From Pseudosulfitobacter pseudonitzschiae (lineage in GTDB: Bacteria > Pseudomonadota > Alphaproteobacteria > Rhodobacterales > Rhodobacteraceae), in contig NZ_CP022420.1 of assembly GCF_002222635.1 (NCBI RefSeq), positions 1 through 64,000 on the forward strand: DNA of 64,000 bases. The letters run 5' to 3'. The position numbers and the translations under genes were made by a program. Positions within the stretch are counted from its first letter, which is position 1; every line of letters starts with the position of its first letter. The notes under the pieces are model-generated. The model made no database searches. It had not been told where the DNA came from and saw only the letters and a program-made list of their open reading frames with translations. Below are positions 9,324 through 17,588 of this stretch, piece after piece.

Positions 9324-9875
9324 ATGAAACCGACCAATCTTGTCTTTGCGGCACTCGTCGCGACCGCACCCCTCGCGGCCCAGGCGGGCGAACCGCTCGC
9401 CGCCTTCGACGTGGCCGAGGATATCTCGCGCTTTGTCTATGCGCCAGCGCCGGTCTTCGACGACGGCATGCCCGCCTACGGCAACCCGTTCGTCACGCAG
9501 GGCTACATCTACCCCGCCGGCACACTCGATGGCGGCATCGAGGGCACCCTGCCCGATGGCAGCCCGGCCTTCCCCGAGCTCGTCATCGGGGAGTGGACCT
9601 GCGACGGGTTCTTCGTCGGCGACGGCATGCGCACCGAAACCGGCGCCATCGTGATGACCCGGCAGATCTACCGCTTCGATGACGGTGACCTGCTGATCAG
9701 CCATGGCCCGGAACTTGTCGATCCCGGCGTGAGCGTCACCCGCGCCGTGACCGGCGGCACCGGCGGATATGCCGACGCTCCGGCTCAGCTTGCCCAGGTG
9801 CTTCTGGGGATGAGCGACGGCTACGGCGTCCGGTTGCAGGTCGAGATTGAAACCCGCGATGGTGCCGAAGGTTGA
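9324..9875 (+). CDS. exported beta-barrel protein, allene-oxide-cyclase/dirigent-like
   Basis: A 183-residue product with an N-terminal signal (MKPTNLVFAALVATAPLAAQAGE). The mature part contains GEWTCDGFFVGDG, alternating strands (MTRQIYRFDDGDLLISHGPE) and AVTGGTGGYADAPAQLAQVLLG. The GGTG-Y followed by a Q and LG pattern is typical of the small lipocalin-like barrel shared by allene oxide cyclase and dirigent proteins. Such bacterial proteins have no settled function. An AAAGGAA lies 10-15 bases upstream of the ATG. Family assignment is tentative. Confidence 0.58.
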   Translation: MKPTNLVFAALVATAPLAAQAGEPLAAFDVAEDISRFVYAPAPVFDDGMPAYGNPFVTQGYIYPAGTLDGGIEGTLPDGSPAFPELVIGEWTCDGFFVGDGMRTETGAIVMTRQIYRFDDGDLLISHGPELVDPGVSVTRAVTGGTGGYADAPAQLAQVLLGMSDGYGVRLQVEIETRDGAEG

Positions 9876-9967
9876 GAAGCCGCACACGCAACACTTGGGC
9901 GGCGGGATCGGCAATGCGCCGGGCCTCGCCGCACTTTCGATCAACCACCCGAACAGGAACCAGGCAG

Positions 9968-10372
9968 ATGAAATTTCTCCGGATACGCGCCACCGACGAT
10001 GGCAAATCCTATTTCGATGACGACACCTGGCCGGTCTTCGACGGCGATTTCACGCCGCCATCGCCCGCGGGCTACAGCGTCACCGAAACCATGGGCGCGA
10101 GCGGCGTTCTGATGATGCACCATCCCGCCGGCTATCGCGACGAATGGCATTGCGCCCCGGTGCCGGTCCTCGGGACCGTTCTGACCGGATCGGTGCGCAT
10201 CGAGACCAGCGACGGAGACACGCGGCTGCTGTCGCCCGGCGATCAGTTCGTGGCGATGGACCTGAGCGGCGCTGGCCATAGGATGGAGGAAACAAATGGC
10301 GCTGCCTACGACTTTGCGCTGGTACTGTTGAACGGCCTTCCCGGCCCGCTGTCCGGGGGAAGCCCGAAATGA
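9968..10372 (+). CDS. cupin domain protein
   Basis: A 134-residue single-domain cupin. The two conserved regions are DEWHCAPVPVLGTVLTGSVRIET and LLSPGDQFVAMDLSGAGHRME; metal-ligand candidates are the His of EWH and the His of GHRME. The ATG is preceded by AGGAACCAGGCAG. Its last four bases overlap the start of the glutathione transferase gene (ATGA at 10369-10372), so translation is coupled. Confidence 0.72.
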   Translation: MKFLRIRATDDGKSYFDDDTWPVFDGDFTPPSPAGYSVTETMGASGVLMMHHPAGYRDEWHCAPVPVLGTVLTGSVRIETSDGDTRLLSPGDQFVAMDLSGAGHRMEETNGAAYDFALVLLNGLPGPLSGGSPK

Positions 10373-10974
10373 AGCTCTATTTCATGCCAGGCGCCTGCTC
10401 GCTGGCGCCGCATATCGCCCTTCGCGAGGCCGACCTGCCGTTCAGCCTGGTAGAGGTCAACTACCAGACTCGACTAACGGAAGGCGACCGCAACTATCTC
10501 GAGATCAATCCCAAGGGCTATGTCCCGGCGCTTGAACTGGCGGATGGCGAGCTTTTGACAGAACTTCCGGTGATATTGCAATATGTGGATGCGCTGGCAC
10601 CCGAAGCCGCCCTGTTGCCGCAACCCGGGATGGGCCGCTATCGCGCGTTGGAATGGTTGAATTTCATCGGCACCGAGATTCACAAAAGCTTCAGCCCGCT
10701 CTTCCGGCCCACGACACCCGAGGCGTTCCTGAAACCGGGCCGGGAGCATCTGTCCCGGCGGCTCGACATGGCCGAGGGTCATCTGCGCCAGCACAGATAC
10801 CTGTCGGGCTCCGAATTCTCGCTGGCGGATGTCTATCTGTTCACCGTTTGCCGCTGGCTGGGGGACCAGGATCTTGCGCTTGCGACCTGGCCGGCATTGC
10901 AGCGGCATTTCGATGATATCCTGCGGCGGCCGGCTGTCAGGGACGCACTCGCGCATGAGGGTCTGACCGCATGA
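10369..10974 (+). CDS. glutathione S-transferase, beta class
   Basis: A 201-residue GST. The thioredoxin-like domain begins MKLYFMPGACSLAPHIALRE with Cys10, the catalytic Cys of beta-class bacterial GSTs. NPKGYVPALEL supplies the cis-Pro, and LSGSEFSLADVYLF is the N-capping box of the helical domain. It is coupled by 4-base overlaps to the cupin gene before it and the methyltransferase after it, so these three enzymes very likely act together on an electrophilic substrate. Confidence 0.9.
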   Translation: MKLYFMPGACSLAPHIALREADLPFSLVEVNYQTRLTEGDRNYLEINPKGYVPALELADGELLTELPVILQYVDALAPEAALLPQPGMGRYRALEWLNFIGTEIHKSFSPLFRPTTPEAFLKPGREHLSRRLDMAEGHLRQHRYLSGSEFSLADVYLFTVCRWLGDQDLALATWPALQRHFDDILRRPAVRDALAHEGLTA

Positions 10975-11660
10975 CCTCTGCGACGGACCACCAGATTGAC
11001 CGGATCGCGATGTATCGGGAGATGCAGCGCGCCATTCCCGGTCTCGATGGCATGTACCGCCTCGTGTCCGCCCTGATCGCGAGTCTTGCCGGCAAGGGCG
11101 CGCGGCTGCTGATCGCGGGGGCTGGCGGTGGGCGCGAAATCGCGGCTCTGGGCGCAAACGCGCAGGCGTTCGAGATCACGGCCATCGACCCCTCCGGCGA
11201 CAATCTGGAGACCGCGAAACAGGTCGCCGAACAGGTGGGTATGTCGGGCAGGATCACGTTCTTCCGGGGCACCGCCTCCGACCTGCCGTCGCGGCCATGC
11301 TTCGATATCGCGACATCCCTGCTGGTCATGCACCATCTTCGCGATGATGGCACCAAACTGGCCTATCTGACGGCCCTCGCAGATCGGCTGACCCCTGGGG
11401 GCACGCTGATCCACGCCGACGCATGTCTTGGCGGGACAGGGGAATTCGAGATGCTGATCCCGGCCTATCTGGCGCATGCGGACCTTGTCGGTGCCAATCC
11501 TCACGCGACGCGCCTCGAACTCGAAGCGATACCGCGCATGCCGGTCGTGCCCGAAACCCGCATGCGGGCCCTGTTTGCGCAGGCAGGCTTTGGCGAGCCG
11601 CGCGAAGTCTTCCGAAGCCTGTGGTATCGATGCTGGGTCAGCACCCGCACCGGGATGTAG
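10971..11660 (+). CDS. class I SAM-dependent methyltransferase
   Basis: A 229-residue methyltransferase. Motif I is LLIAGAGGGREIAAL (46-60), followed by ITAIDPSGDNLETAKQ, the acidic end of strand 2, then DIATSLLVMHHLRDD and RLTPGGTLIHAD. Motif I has AGAGGG rather than the commoner GCGTG but keeps the glycines. It starts inside the GST stop codon (ATGA overlap). The acceptor is unknown. Confidence 0.85.
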   Translation: MTSATDHQIDRIAMYREMQRAIPGLDGMYRLVSALIASLAGKGARLLIAGAGGGREIAALGANAQAFEITAIDPSGDNLETAKQVAEQVGMSGRITFFRGTASDLPSRPCFDIATSLLVMHHLRDDGTKLAYLTALADRLTPGGTLIHADACLGGTGEFEMLIPAYLAHADLVGANPHATRLELEAIPRMPVVPETRMRALFAQAGFGEPREVFRSLWYRCWVSTRTGM

Positions 11661-11705
11661 CGGCCGCCTGCAAAAGGCATCGGCGCAAATTTATTGGAGG
11701 ATTAC

Positions 11706-12239
11706 ATGCAGCCCATCATCTATGACGTCGCCATCTCGATCGACGGCTTCATCTCGGGCCCGGACGGGGACATTTCGCAATTCGCGCAGGAGGGACCGGT
11801 CGTCGAGGACTACATGGCGCGGCTGGCAACCTATGCCACCGCGATCATGGGCAGACGGACCTACGAGTTCGGCTATCGCTTCGGCCTGAAGCCCGGTCAG
11901 AACCCCTATGAGCACATGACAACGTTGGTCTTCTCGCGGTCTCTGGAACTGCCAGAAAACAGCGATGTAGAAGTGCATGCGAGCGGCGATGCGCATCTGC
12001 TCGGGGAGTTCAAGGCTTCAACACCGGGGCCGATCTACCTCTGCGGCGGCGGGGCATTCGCCGGAGCACTGCTGTCCCTGGGCCTGATCGATCTTCTCCG
12101 CCTGAAACGCGCACCGGTCATCCTCGGCAGCGGCGTTCACCTGTTCGGAGACACAGCCGTATCCCCTGCCCTGCGCCATGTCGAAACGCGGAAGTATGAC
12201 GGCGGGTACCTCTTTCAGGAATTCGCCCTGCGCGGCTGA
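11706..12239 (+). CDS. dihydrofolate reductase family protein (RibD C-terminal type)
   Basis: A 177-residue protein of the DHFR/RibD-C superfamily: YDVAISIDGFISGPDGD at the N-terminus, IMGRRTYE in the middle, PIYLCGGGAFAGALL and ILGSGVHLFG toward the end. Family members are NADPH-dependent reductases; many stand-alone ones have no known substrate. The ATG at 11706 is preceded by TTGGAGG at 11694-11700. It is the last gene of the plus-strand run and is followed by a strong hairpin shared with the convergent acetyltransferase gene. Confidence 0.84.
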   Translation: MQPIIYDVAISIDGFISGPDGDISQFAQEGPVVEDYMARLATYATAIMGRRTYEFGYRFGLKPGQNPYEHMTTLVFSRSLELPENSDVEVHASGDAHLLGEFKASTPGPIYLCGGGAFAGALLSLGLIDLLRLKRAPVILGSGVHLFGDTAVSPALRHVETRKYDGGYLFQEFALRG

Positions 12240-12276
12240 TGCAGGTTTTCCCCGACCGGGTCGCGGCATCCCATCC

Positions 12277-12302
12277 ACCGGATGCGTTCCGACGCATCCG
12301 GT
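12277..12302. terminator. bidirectional terminator between convergent genes
   Basis: ACCGGATGCGT (12277-12287) and ACGCATCCGGT (12292-12302) form a perfect 11-bp stem with a 4-nt loop, lying between the convergent DHFR-like and acetyltransferase genes, so it can end transcription from both sides. Confidence 0.75.
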
Positions 12303-12348
12303 CGGCGGTTCCGAAAGCAACCGGTCACTTGGCGATGGCGCAGGTGAG

Positions 12349-12801
12349 TCAGTCTGCCCCCGTCGGGATCAGATGCACCTCCAACTCTGCATCCCGCACC
12401 GCGCCGACTTTGCGATAAAAGGCCCGGGCCGATGCGTTCTCGGCCCACAGGTCCAGAACGATCACGTCGCATCCCAGTTCCACCGCCTTGTGGCGCAGCG
12501 CCGCGATGAGCGCGCCGCCGACCCCGCGATTGCGGCACCGCTGCGTAACCACCAGATCGCCAAGCCACAGCCTTCGGGATCCTGTGTGAATTTCGAAGCG
12601 CTTGCCGTAAGACGCGAAGCCCACGATCTCCGTACCGATTTCGGCGAGGAGGCAATCGAACCACCTGTCTCCGCCGAATCCGAGCCGGAGCAAAGCGTCC
12701 GTGTCCGCGCCCGGATCGGGATCGGCCACATGGCTGGCCAGCTCACGCGCCAGTTGCGCGATGGCCGGAACGTCGGCCTCAAGCGCGTGTCGGATGCGCA
12801 T
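12349..12801 (-). CDS. GNAT family N-acetyltransferase
   Basis: A 150-residue single-domain GNAT. Strand 4 and motif A are LWLGDLVVTQRCRNRGVGGALI, with the acetyl-CoA pyrophosphate loop R-N-R-G-V-G-G; motif B is VLDLWAENASARAFYRKVGA. Its first 23 bases overlap the end of the upstream PNPOx-like gene, so the two are coupled. The substrate is unknown. Confidence 0.85.
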   Translation of the reverse strand: MRIRHALEADVPAIAQLARELASHVADPDPGADTDALLRLGFGGDRWFDCLLAEIGTEIVGFASYGKRFEIHTGSRRLWLGDLVVTQRCRNRGVGGALIAALRHKAVELGCDVIVLDLWAENASARAFYRKVGAVRDAELEVHLIPTGAD

Positions 12802-13741
12802 CTTGCCATCTCCCGGTCTGGTTCAGGTCCGGCCAGACCTCGATCAGGCGTGCGGTGGCCGGAAGCGCATGTTCCACATGCCAGATCTCGTCCGGCACGA
12901 AGTCCACGATGCGTTCAGCGCCCGCGAAGGCGGTGGCACGGCCGGAGGTCCAGTCGACCGCCGCCCGACCGGTCAGGCACAGCGCGTCGCCGCTGGCGAA
13001 ATCCGGCACCAACAGACCCGCCCGGCCATCGGCCTCGATATTGCCGAGCGTGTTGAAGTACCGGTTGCCCGAGAAATCGGGAAAGGAAAGCGTGCCGTCC
13101 TCGTTGATGCCCAGAAACCCGGGCCGCCCGCCGCGGTGGGAGACATCGAGTCCTTCAGTGGCGTTCCTTGCAACTCGCGCGCCGCGCGAGGCGATGAAGA
13201 ACGTATCCGCGCCGGCAATGATGCTCCGGACCGCGTCACTCTTCAACGGCATTTGCCGTCGCACGGGCAGCGGTGGATCGGTGCGCGACAGCTCGAAGGC
13301 GCGGGTCTGGATGTATTTCGGGCAGTTGCCGAAACTCTGCTCGACGGCAATTTCCAGGCCCTCGCCGCCAGAGGCGGTCTGGCCATTCATCCTGTTGCGG
13401 CGGCGCGTTGCAAGATCGATGCCGATCAGACCGACACTCGCGCCGGGACCGGTGTCGAGGTCGAAGTCCTCTGCAAGATCCGGTGTGTGGCTCAGCGAAA
13501 GTCGTTTCGGGGAAAGCGCCCGTGCGAATCCCGGCGTTCCCGATACCGGCACCGCCCAGGGCCGGCCCCGCCGGTCGAGAAGTGCGAGGAACACCAGCGG
13601 CAGGCTCTCGAAGAACTCCTGATGCTGCGCGGGCATGGCATCGCGCATCGCGCGCGAGGCCATCTCTCGCGTCCGCGGCGGAACGCCGGCGCGATCCTGC
13701 ACCGCGATCTCGCCGGCGTGAAATGTGGCTGGGTGGTTCAT
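12779..13741 (-). CDS. pyridoxamine 5'-phosphate oxidase-like flavin-binding protein
   Basis: A 320-residue protein with the split-barrel FMN-binding fold. GADTFFIASRGARVARNATEGLDVSHRGGRPGFLGINED in the middle, followed by LSFPDFSGNRYFNTLGNI and AGLLVPDF, matches the PNPOx-like family, whose members bind FMN or F420 or act as nitrosation/oxidation protective proteins. The long N-terminal half is an extra domain seen in larger members. The gene is co-transcribed leftward with the two acetyltransferase genes. Confidence 0.8.
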   Translation of the reverse strand: MNHPATFHAGEIAVQDRAGVPPRTREMASRAMRDAMPAQHQEFFESLPLVFLALLDRRGRPWAVPVSGTPGFARALSPKRLSLSHTPDLAEDFDLDTGPGASVGLIGIDLATRRRNRMNGQTASGGEGLEIAVEQSFGNCPKYIQTRAFELSRTDPPLPVRRQMPLKSDAVRSIIAGADTFFIASRGARVARNATEGLDVSHRGGRPGFLGINEDGTLSFPDFSGNRYFNTLGNIEADGRAGLLVPDFASGDALCLTGRAAVDWTSGRATAFAGAERIVDFVPDEIWHVEHALPATARLIEVWPDLNQTGRWQDAHPTRA

Positions 13742-13762
13742 GTTTCCCTCCTTGTCGGGATG

Positions 13763-14398
13763 TCAGGTGATCGCGGGCAGCGGCGAGCGCGCCATGCCGG
13801 GCAGTACCTTCTCGAAGTGAAATCGACGGATCGCCCCGCCGAGGGTCTTGTTGGTTGCCCGCGTCGCGACCTCCTGCCGAACCTTGCGATATCCGGCGTT
13901 TCGGTAGAGGGTGAGTGCGGCCGTTTGCAACTCCGACGTGCTGAGGATCATCCGCTTGCAGCCGGCCTTTTGGGCCTCGGTCTCGGCGCGGGCCAGCAAG
14001 TCACGCCCAATGCCGCGGCGCCGGAACCGCGGATCGACATACATGCGGCGCAGCTCGGCCGCGCCGGGTTCCGCCTGTTCGAGACCGAACATGCCGACCA
14101 GTCCGCCCGCTGCGGAGGCGACGAAGAACTGTCCACCGCGCGCGGCATAGTAGCGCGCGATATTGTCGATCTCCTCTCGCAGCGCAGTGGCAATGTAGGC
14201 CTCGAATTGTTCCGCCATGTGACGCGGTGCCATCAGCCTGTTCACCGCGATGAAAAGCGCGCGCACCGCCGCCGCATCGTCCGGTTCGAACGGTCGCACG
14301 ATGATCGGGTCATCAACTGGTGCCTTTGAGGCGGCCTGGTCATTCCGGTCGGCGCGCGTCGGAACAGAAGGGCTGGACTCCTCGGCATCGCGTTTCAT
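13763..14398 (-). CDS. GNAT family N-acetyltransferase
   Basis: A 211-residue GNAT with a 35-residue polar N-terminal tail. Motif A is LRRMYVDPRFRRRGIGRDLL and motif B LSTSELQTAALTLYRNAGYRK. The ATG at 14398 (MKRDAEES) is preferred over an earlier in-frame start with a Cys-rich improbable N-terminus. It lies 21 bases upstream of the PNPOx-like gene on the same strand. The substrate is unknown. Confidence 0.84.
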   Translation of the reverse strand: MKRDAEESSPSVPTRADRNDQAASKAPVDDPIIVRPFEPDDAAAVRALFIAVNRLMAPRHMAEQFEAYIATALREEIDNIARYYAARGGQFFVASAAGGLVGMFGLEQAEPGAAELRRMYVDPRFRRRGIGRDLLARAETEAQKAGCKRMILSTSELQTAALTLYRNAGYRKVRQEVATRATNKTLGGAIRRFHFEKVLPGMARSPLPAIT

Positions 14399-14470
14399 GG
14401 GCGGAATTCTCCCACAGCATGGTTTGCATACTCCCGACCGGCCCGCCGGAGAACCGACAGGCCGGTTCAC

Positions 14471-15013
14471 TCAGGCGGCGCGGGCTTTGCGGGCGGGGAA
14501 GTCGATATCGGTATCGGCGACGTGGTTGAGGTAGTTGGTGAAGATGTTCGCCACCACGTTCGCGACCGTCTCGACGATATCCGCCTCCGAAAGGCCGGCA
14601 TCGCGGGCCGTGGTCAGGTCTGCATCGGCGATCAGGCCGCGTGCCTGCACGATGGCCAGCGCCAGCCGCAATATCGCCGCGGTTCGCGGATCGTCCGAGC
14701 GGCCGGCCAGATGGGCGTCGATATCGCCGGGCGTCATCTTCAGCCCGGCAGAGATCGCGGCATGGGCCGAGGCGCAGTAGTCGCAGCCATTTACTCCGGC
14801 AACGGCAAGGGCGATCGCCTCGCGTGTGCGGGCGTCGAAGCTGCCTCGGGCCAGCGCCTCGTTGAGGCCGAGCATGCCGCCGAGCACAGCGGGCTGGTTT
14901 GCCGCGACGCGGTAGAGGTTCGGCACCATGCCGAGCTTGCCCTTGATCGCGGTGAAAAGCGTGGCGGCCTCGGGGGCGGCGGCGGTGTCGGAAACCTGGG
15001 TGATACGTGCCAT
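14471..15013 (-). CDS. carboxymuconolactone decarboxylase/AhpD-like protein
   Basis: A 180-residue all-helical protein with the AhpD redox motif C77-D-Y-C80 and His84 (NGCDYCASAHAA), plus AREAIALAV before it and VVANIFTNYLNH at the end. These are features of the carboxymuconolactone decarboxylase family members that act as alkylhydroperoxidases. The ATG at 15013 is preceded by a purine-rich GAAAGGACAT. It is probably in one operon with the small membrane protein upstream. Confidence 0.86.
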   Translation of the reverse strand: MARITQVSDTAAAPEAATLFTAIKGKLGMVPNLYRVAANQPAVLGGMLGLNEALARGSFDARTREAIALAVAGVNGCDYCASAHAAISAGLKMTPGDIDAHLAGRSDDPRTAAILRLALAIVQARGLIADADLTTARDAGLSEADIVETVANVVANIFTNYLNHVADTDIDFPARKARAA

Positions 15014-15041
15014 GGGATATGTCCTTTCGTGGATTTGGGGA

Positions 15042-15404
15042 TCAGGCCGAGGCCAGGTCGGCTTCGGGCTTCGACAGGGCGATGACCGCCACAACGGCAG
15101 CGCCGTTCAGCCAGTAATAGGCCGCGTCGAGTCCGGAAAAGCCGAGCGCGAAGGGCAGGAACAGAAACAGCACGCCGACACCCAGATCGACGGTGAGATG
15201 CAGTTTGTAGGGCAGTACACGGATCAGCCCGAGATGATGGTCGGTGAAGACCGTCAACAGGAGAGCCGCAATACCGATCACCGGCGAGATGCCAAGCGCG
15301 AGGGGATGCGATGTGCCGAGCCCGAGCAGAAACGGCAGGGCGATAAGCGCAAGCGCGACCGGATAGTCGAGCCTGGCATGGATGGTCTTGGTGACGAAGC
15401 GCAT
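15042..15404 (-). CDS. small four-helix membrane protein
   Basis: A 120-residue protein, almost wholly hydrophobic, with about four transmembrane segments (roughly 12-30, 37-53, 68-87, 92-110). DYPVALALIALPFLLGLG and a repeated LG-FSG element resemble SPW-repeat membrane proteins. AAAGGACC stands just upstream of the start at 15404. It is likely co-transcribed with the AhpD-like gene. Function unknown. Confidence 0.62.
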   Translation of the reverse strand: MRFVTKTIHARLDYPVALALIALPFLLGLGTSHPLALGISPVIGIAALLLTVFTDHHLGLIRVLPYKLHLTVDLGVGVLFLFLPFALGFSGLDAAYYWLNGAAVVAVIALSKPEADLASA

Positions 15405-15540
15405 GGTGGAGGTCCTTTCGGAAGGGTTGCAAGGGCGACGGTGTATCCGCCGCGTCACCTGCCTACCCGACCTGATCAGGACGGTGAATTCCTGAAAGTC
15501 CGGGAAACCTCTCAGATCGTCCGACGATTGGGACGACTTG

Positions 15541-16494
15541 TCACGCCGCGCGGGACTCGGCACCGCCCTGCCGGAACGCGGCGGGTGAGATACCGATCTC
15601 TTTCTTGAACACCCGACTGAACGCGGATTCAGAGGCGTAACCTGATACTTCCGCCGCCTCGGCGACGCTGAGTCCGCGCGCACTGATCGCCTCGCGGGCG
15701 ATCTGCATCCGCCAGGACGTCACGTAGCTCATCGGGGTTGCGCCGATCCGCGCCGTGAATCTTTCGGCGAAGCCGGTGCGCGACAGTCCCGCCTCGCGGG
15801 CCAGCGCCGCCACGGTCCAATTCGAAGTGGGATTCCGGTGAAAGGCGGTGAGCGCGCGGGCAAGGTGCGGGTCCGCGAAGCCCGCCACGCCGCAATCGAC
15901 CTCGCGCGCCTGCTCGATATAGGCCCGGATCGCCTGGGCGAAGATCGCCTCGGACATCTTGAGCGCGATCAGGTCGCCACCCAGCCGCGCGCCGCCCGCC
16001 TCGGCACCGATCACGCGAAGCGTGGCCTCGAGCCAGGGGCCCGCCTCCTCGCCGTAGCCCCGCAGATGAATGAAAGGGGGAAGCTGGTCGAACAACAGAT
16101 GCTTGGACCCCTCGGCCAGGGCAAAATGTCCGCAGATCAGTTGCGTGTCGCGGGGGCTTTCGTCGCCACCCCAGACCAACGTGCCATGGCCCGGAAAACC
16201 GGCGCGAGACAGGATGTCGTCAAGCGGCAACGCGTCGTCCGGGCCGGTATGGCGGCACGACAGGACATGGGCGGTGCCATGGGGAATCACGATCAGATCG
16301 CCTTGGGCGAGATGCACCGGCACCGGCACGCCCGCCACCCGGACGAGCGCCTCGCCCCGGTGCGCGAAATGAAAGCGCGCGACGTCGCGGAAGGCGGGCA
16401 CACGCACGCCCCAGGGTTCAGTGAAGCTCGTGCGGAAGTAGAGCGTGCCACGGAGCGAGAGGCGGGTGAGGATATCGCTGAGCAGGTCAAACAT
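15541..16494 (-). CDS. AraC family regulator with N-terminal cupin domain
   Basis: A 317-residue regulator. Residues about 1-190 form a cupin effector domain of the AraC-binding type (WGVRVP, FHFAHRGEALVRV, LAQGDLIVIPHGTAHVL). Residues about 215-315 form the AraC DNA-binding domain with two helix-turn-helix units, the second being VAEAAEVSGYASESAFSRVF. The start at 16494 is chosen because the upstream extension would cover the apparent operators. It is divergent from the DUF4142 gene at 16636. Confidence 0.9.
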   Translation of the reverse strand: MFDLLSDILTRLSLRGTLYFRTSFTEPWGVRVPAFRDVARFHFAHRGEALVRVAGVPVPVHLAQGDLIVIPHGTAHVLSCRHTGPDDALPLDDILSRAGFPGHGTLVWGGDESPRDTQLICGHFALAEGSKHLLFDQLPPFIHLRGYGEEAGPWLEATLRVIGAEAGGARLGGDLIALKMSEAIFAQAIRAYIEQAREVDCGVAGFADPHLARALTAFHRNPTSNWTVAALAREAGLSRTGFAERFTARIGATPMSYVTSWRMQIAREAISARGLSVAEAAEVSGYASESAFSRVFKKEIGISPAAFRQGGAESRAA

Positions 16495-16577
16495 GAATGC
16501 AATTTTTATCACCGAAATCCGAAAACGTCCATACAGCCGGACGATCGGGCATTCATCCCGAACGCACCGGCATTCAT
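16493..16577. promoter_or_regulatory. repeated half-sites between araC-type gene and DUF4142 gene
   Basis: GCATTCAT occurs at 16549-16556 and 16570-16577 as direct repeats exactly 21 bases apart (two helical turns), each preceded by G. A third copy lies in inverse orientation at 16493-16500, overlapping the start codon of the AraC-type gene. This is the geometry expected for AraC-family binding and autoregulation. Confidence 0.55.
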
Positions 16578-16635
16578 GGTCCGGTTCCTTTCGTGTCAAC
16601 TGGCGTCATCGAAACCCAACCAAGGAGATGACACG

Positions 16636-17163
16636 ATGAAAACCCTTACACTCATGATCGGCCTTGCCGTGGCGGCGACCGGTGTTGTTGCGCAGGCCGG
16701 TGAGGCGATGAACGATCTCGAGATCGCCCATACCGCCTATACGGCGGGTCAGCTCGACATCCGGTATGCGCATCTTGCTCTGGCTGTGTCTGAAAACGAT
16801 GCCGTGCGCGAATTTGCCCAGACCATGATCCGGGATCATTCCGCGGTGAACGAAGCGGCAGGCGCGTTGATCGCCGAACTCGATGTCACCCCGCAGGACA
16901 ACGCGCTGTCTCAGGCGCTGATCGAGGGGGCGGCGGCAAAGCGCACCGAACTGGCGAGCCTGGCGGGCGCGGCCTTCGACTGTGCTTATGCGACGAACGA
17001 ACTCGGCTACCACCAGGTCGTGAACAAGACGGTCGCCGAGGACTTCATCCCCGTGGTCACAGTCGAACCTCTGAAGGCGCTGCTGGGGGATGCGCTCGTC
17101 ACCTTCCGCGCACATGAAGCACATGCGGAGAATATGGTGTCGGGTCTGCAATGCGCGGGCTGA
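16636..17163 (+). CDS. DUF4142 family exported protein
   Basis: A 175-residue product with a signal peptide (MKTLTLMIGLAVAATGVVAQAGE). The mature helical part matches the DUF4142 pattern: EIAHTAYTAGQLDIRYAHLAL, then AQTMIRDHSAVNEAA and a final FRAHEAHAENM. Such periplasmic ferritin-like proteins have no firm function. AAGGAG is 9 bases before the ATG. Its last 13 bases overlap the cupredoxin gene. Confidence 0.85.
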   Translation: MKTLTLMIGLAVAATGVVAQAGEAMNDLEIAHTAYTAGQLDIRYAHLALAVSENDAVREFAQTMIRDHSAVNEAAGALIAELDVTPQDNALSQALIEGAAAKRTELASLAGAAFDCAYATNELGYHQVVNKTVAEDFIPVVTVEPLKALLGDALVTFRAHEAHAENMVSGLQCAG

Positions 17164-17519
17164 CACGGCCCACACGGAGACGGTTTGGTCAGGGACTCGG
17201 CACCGCGCTGGCCCTGGCCGGACTCCCCGGCATTCTTCGGGCACATGACGGCACGCATGAGGTCACGGTGCGAATCGAGCGTTTCGCCTTCGATCCGCCT
17301 GAAATCGAGATCATCGTCGGCGACAGTGTGACCTGGATCAACGGTGATGTCGCACCGCACACGGCCACCGCGCTCAGCGGCGACTGGGATACCGGCAATC
17401 TCGAACGGGATGGCCAAGGTCGGATCACGTTCGATTCACCAGGCGAGCATCGCTACATCTGCGGGTTTCACCCGCACATGAAAGGAACTGTCGTCGTTCA
17501 CGCCAAAACGGACGGCTAA
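17151..17519 (+). CDS. exported type 1 copper protein (cupredoxin)
   Basis: A 122-residue protein with a twin-arginine-type leader (RRRFGQGLGTALALAG). The mature beta barrel holds the blue-copper ligands His70 (GDVAPHTATA), Cys104, His107 and Met110 (CGFHPHMKG), as in amicyanin and pseudoazurin. It is a likely periplasmic electron carrier. It starts inside the end of the DUF4142 gene, so the two proteins are made together. Confidence 0.86.
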   Translation: MRGLTRPTRRRFGQGLGTALALAGLPGILRAHDGTHEVTVRIERFAFDPPEIEIIVGDSVTWINGDVAPHTATALSGDWDTGNLERDGQGRITFDSPGEHRYICGFHPHMKGTVVVHAKTDG

Positions 17520-17588
17520 CCAGCGCGGGCCGGCCACTACTCATCCCCCGGCGGGTGGCCCGCGCAACAAACCATGAAGGAAAAAACC

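Noticed and set aside
12701-14329. 542-codon open frame on the plus strand
   Set aside because: Antisense to the PNPOx-like and acetyltransferase genes, which show family motifs; no ribosome site and low-complexity composition.
15838-16635. N-terminal extension of the DUF4142 gene
   Set aside because: It runs antisense through the AraC-type gene; the signal peptide and AAGGAG at 16636 define the real start.
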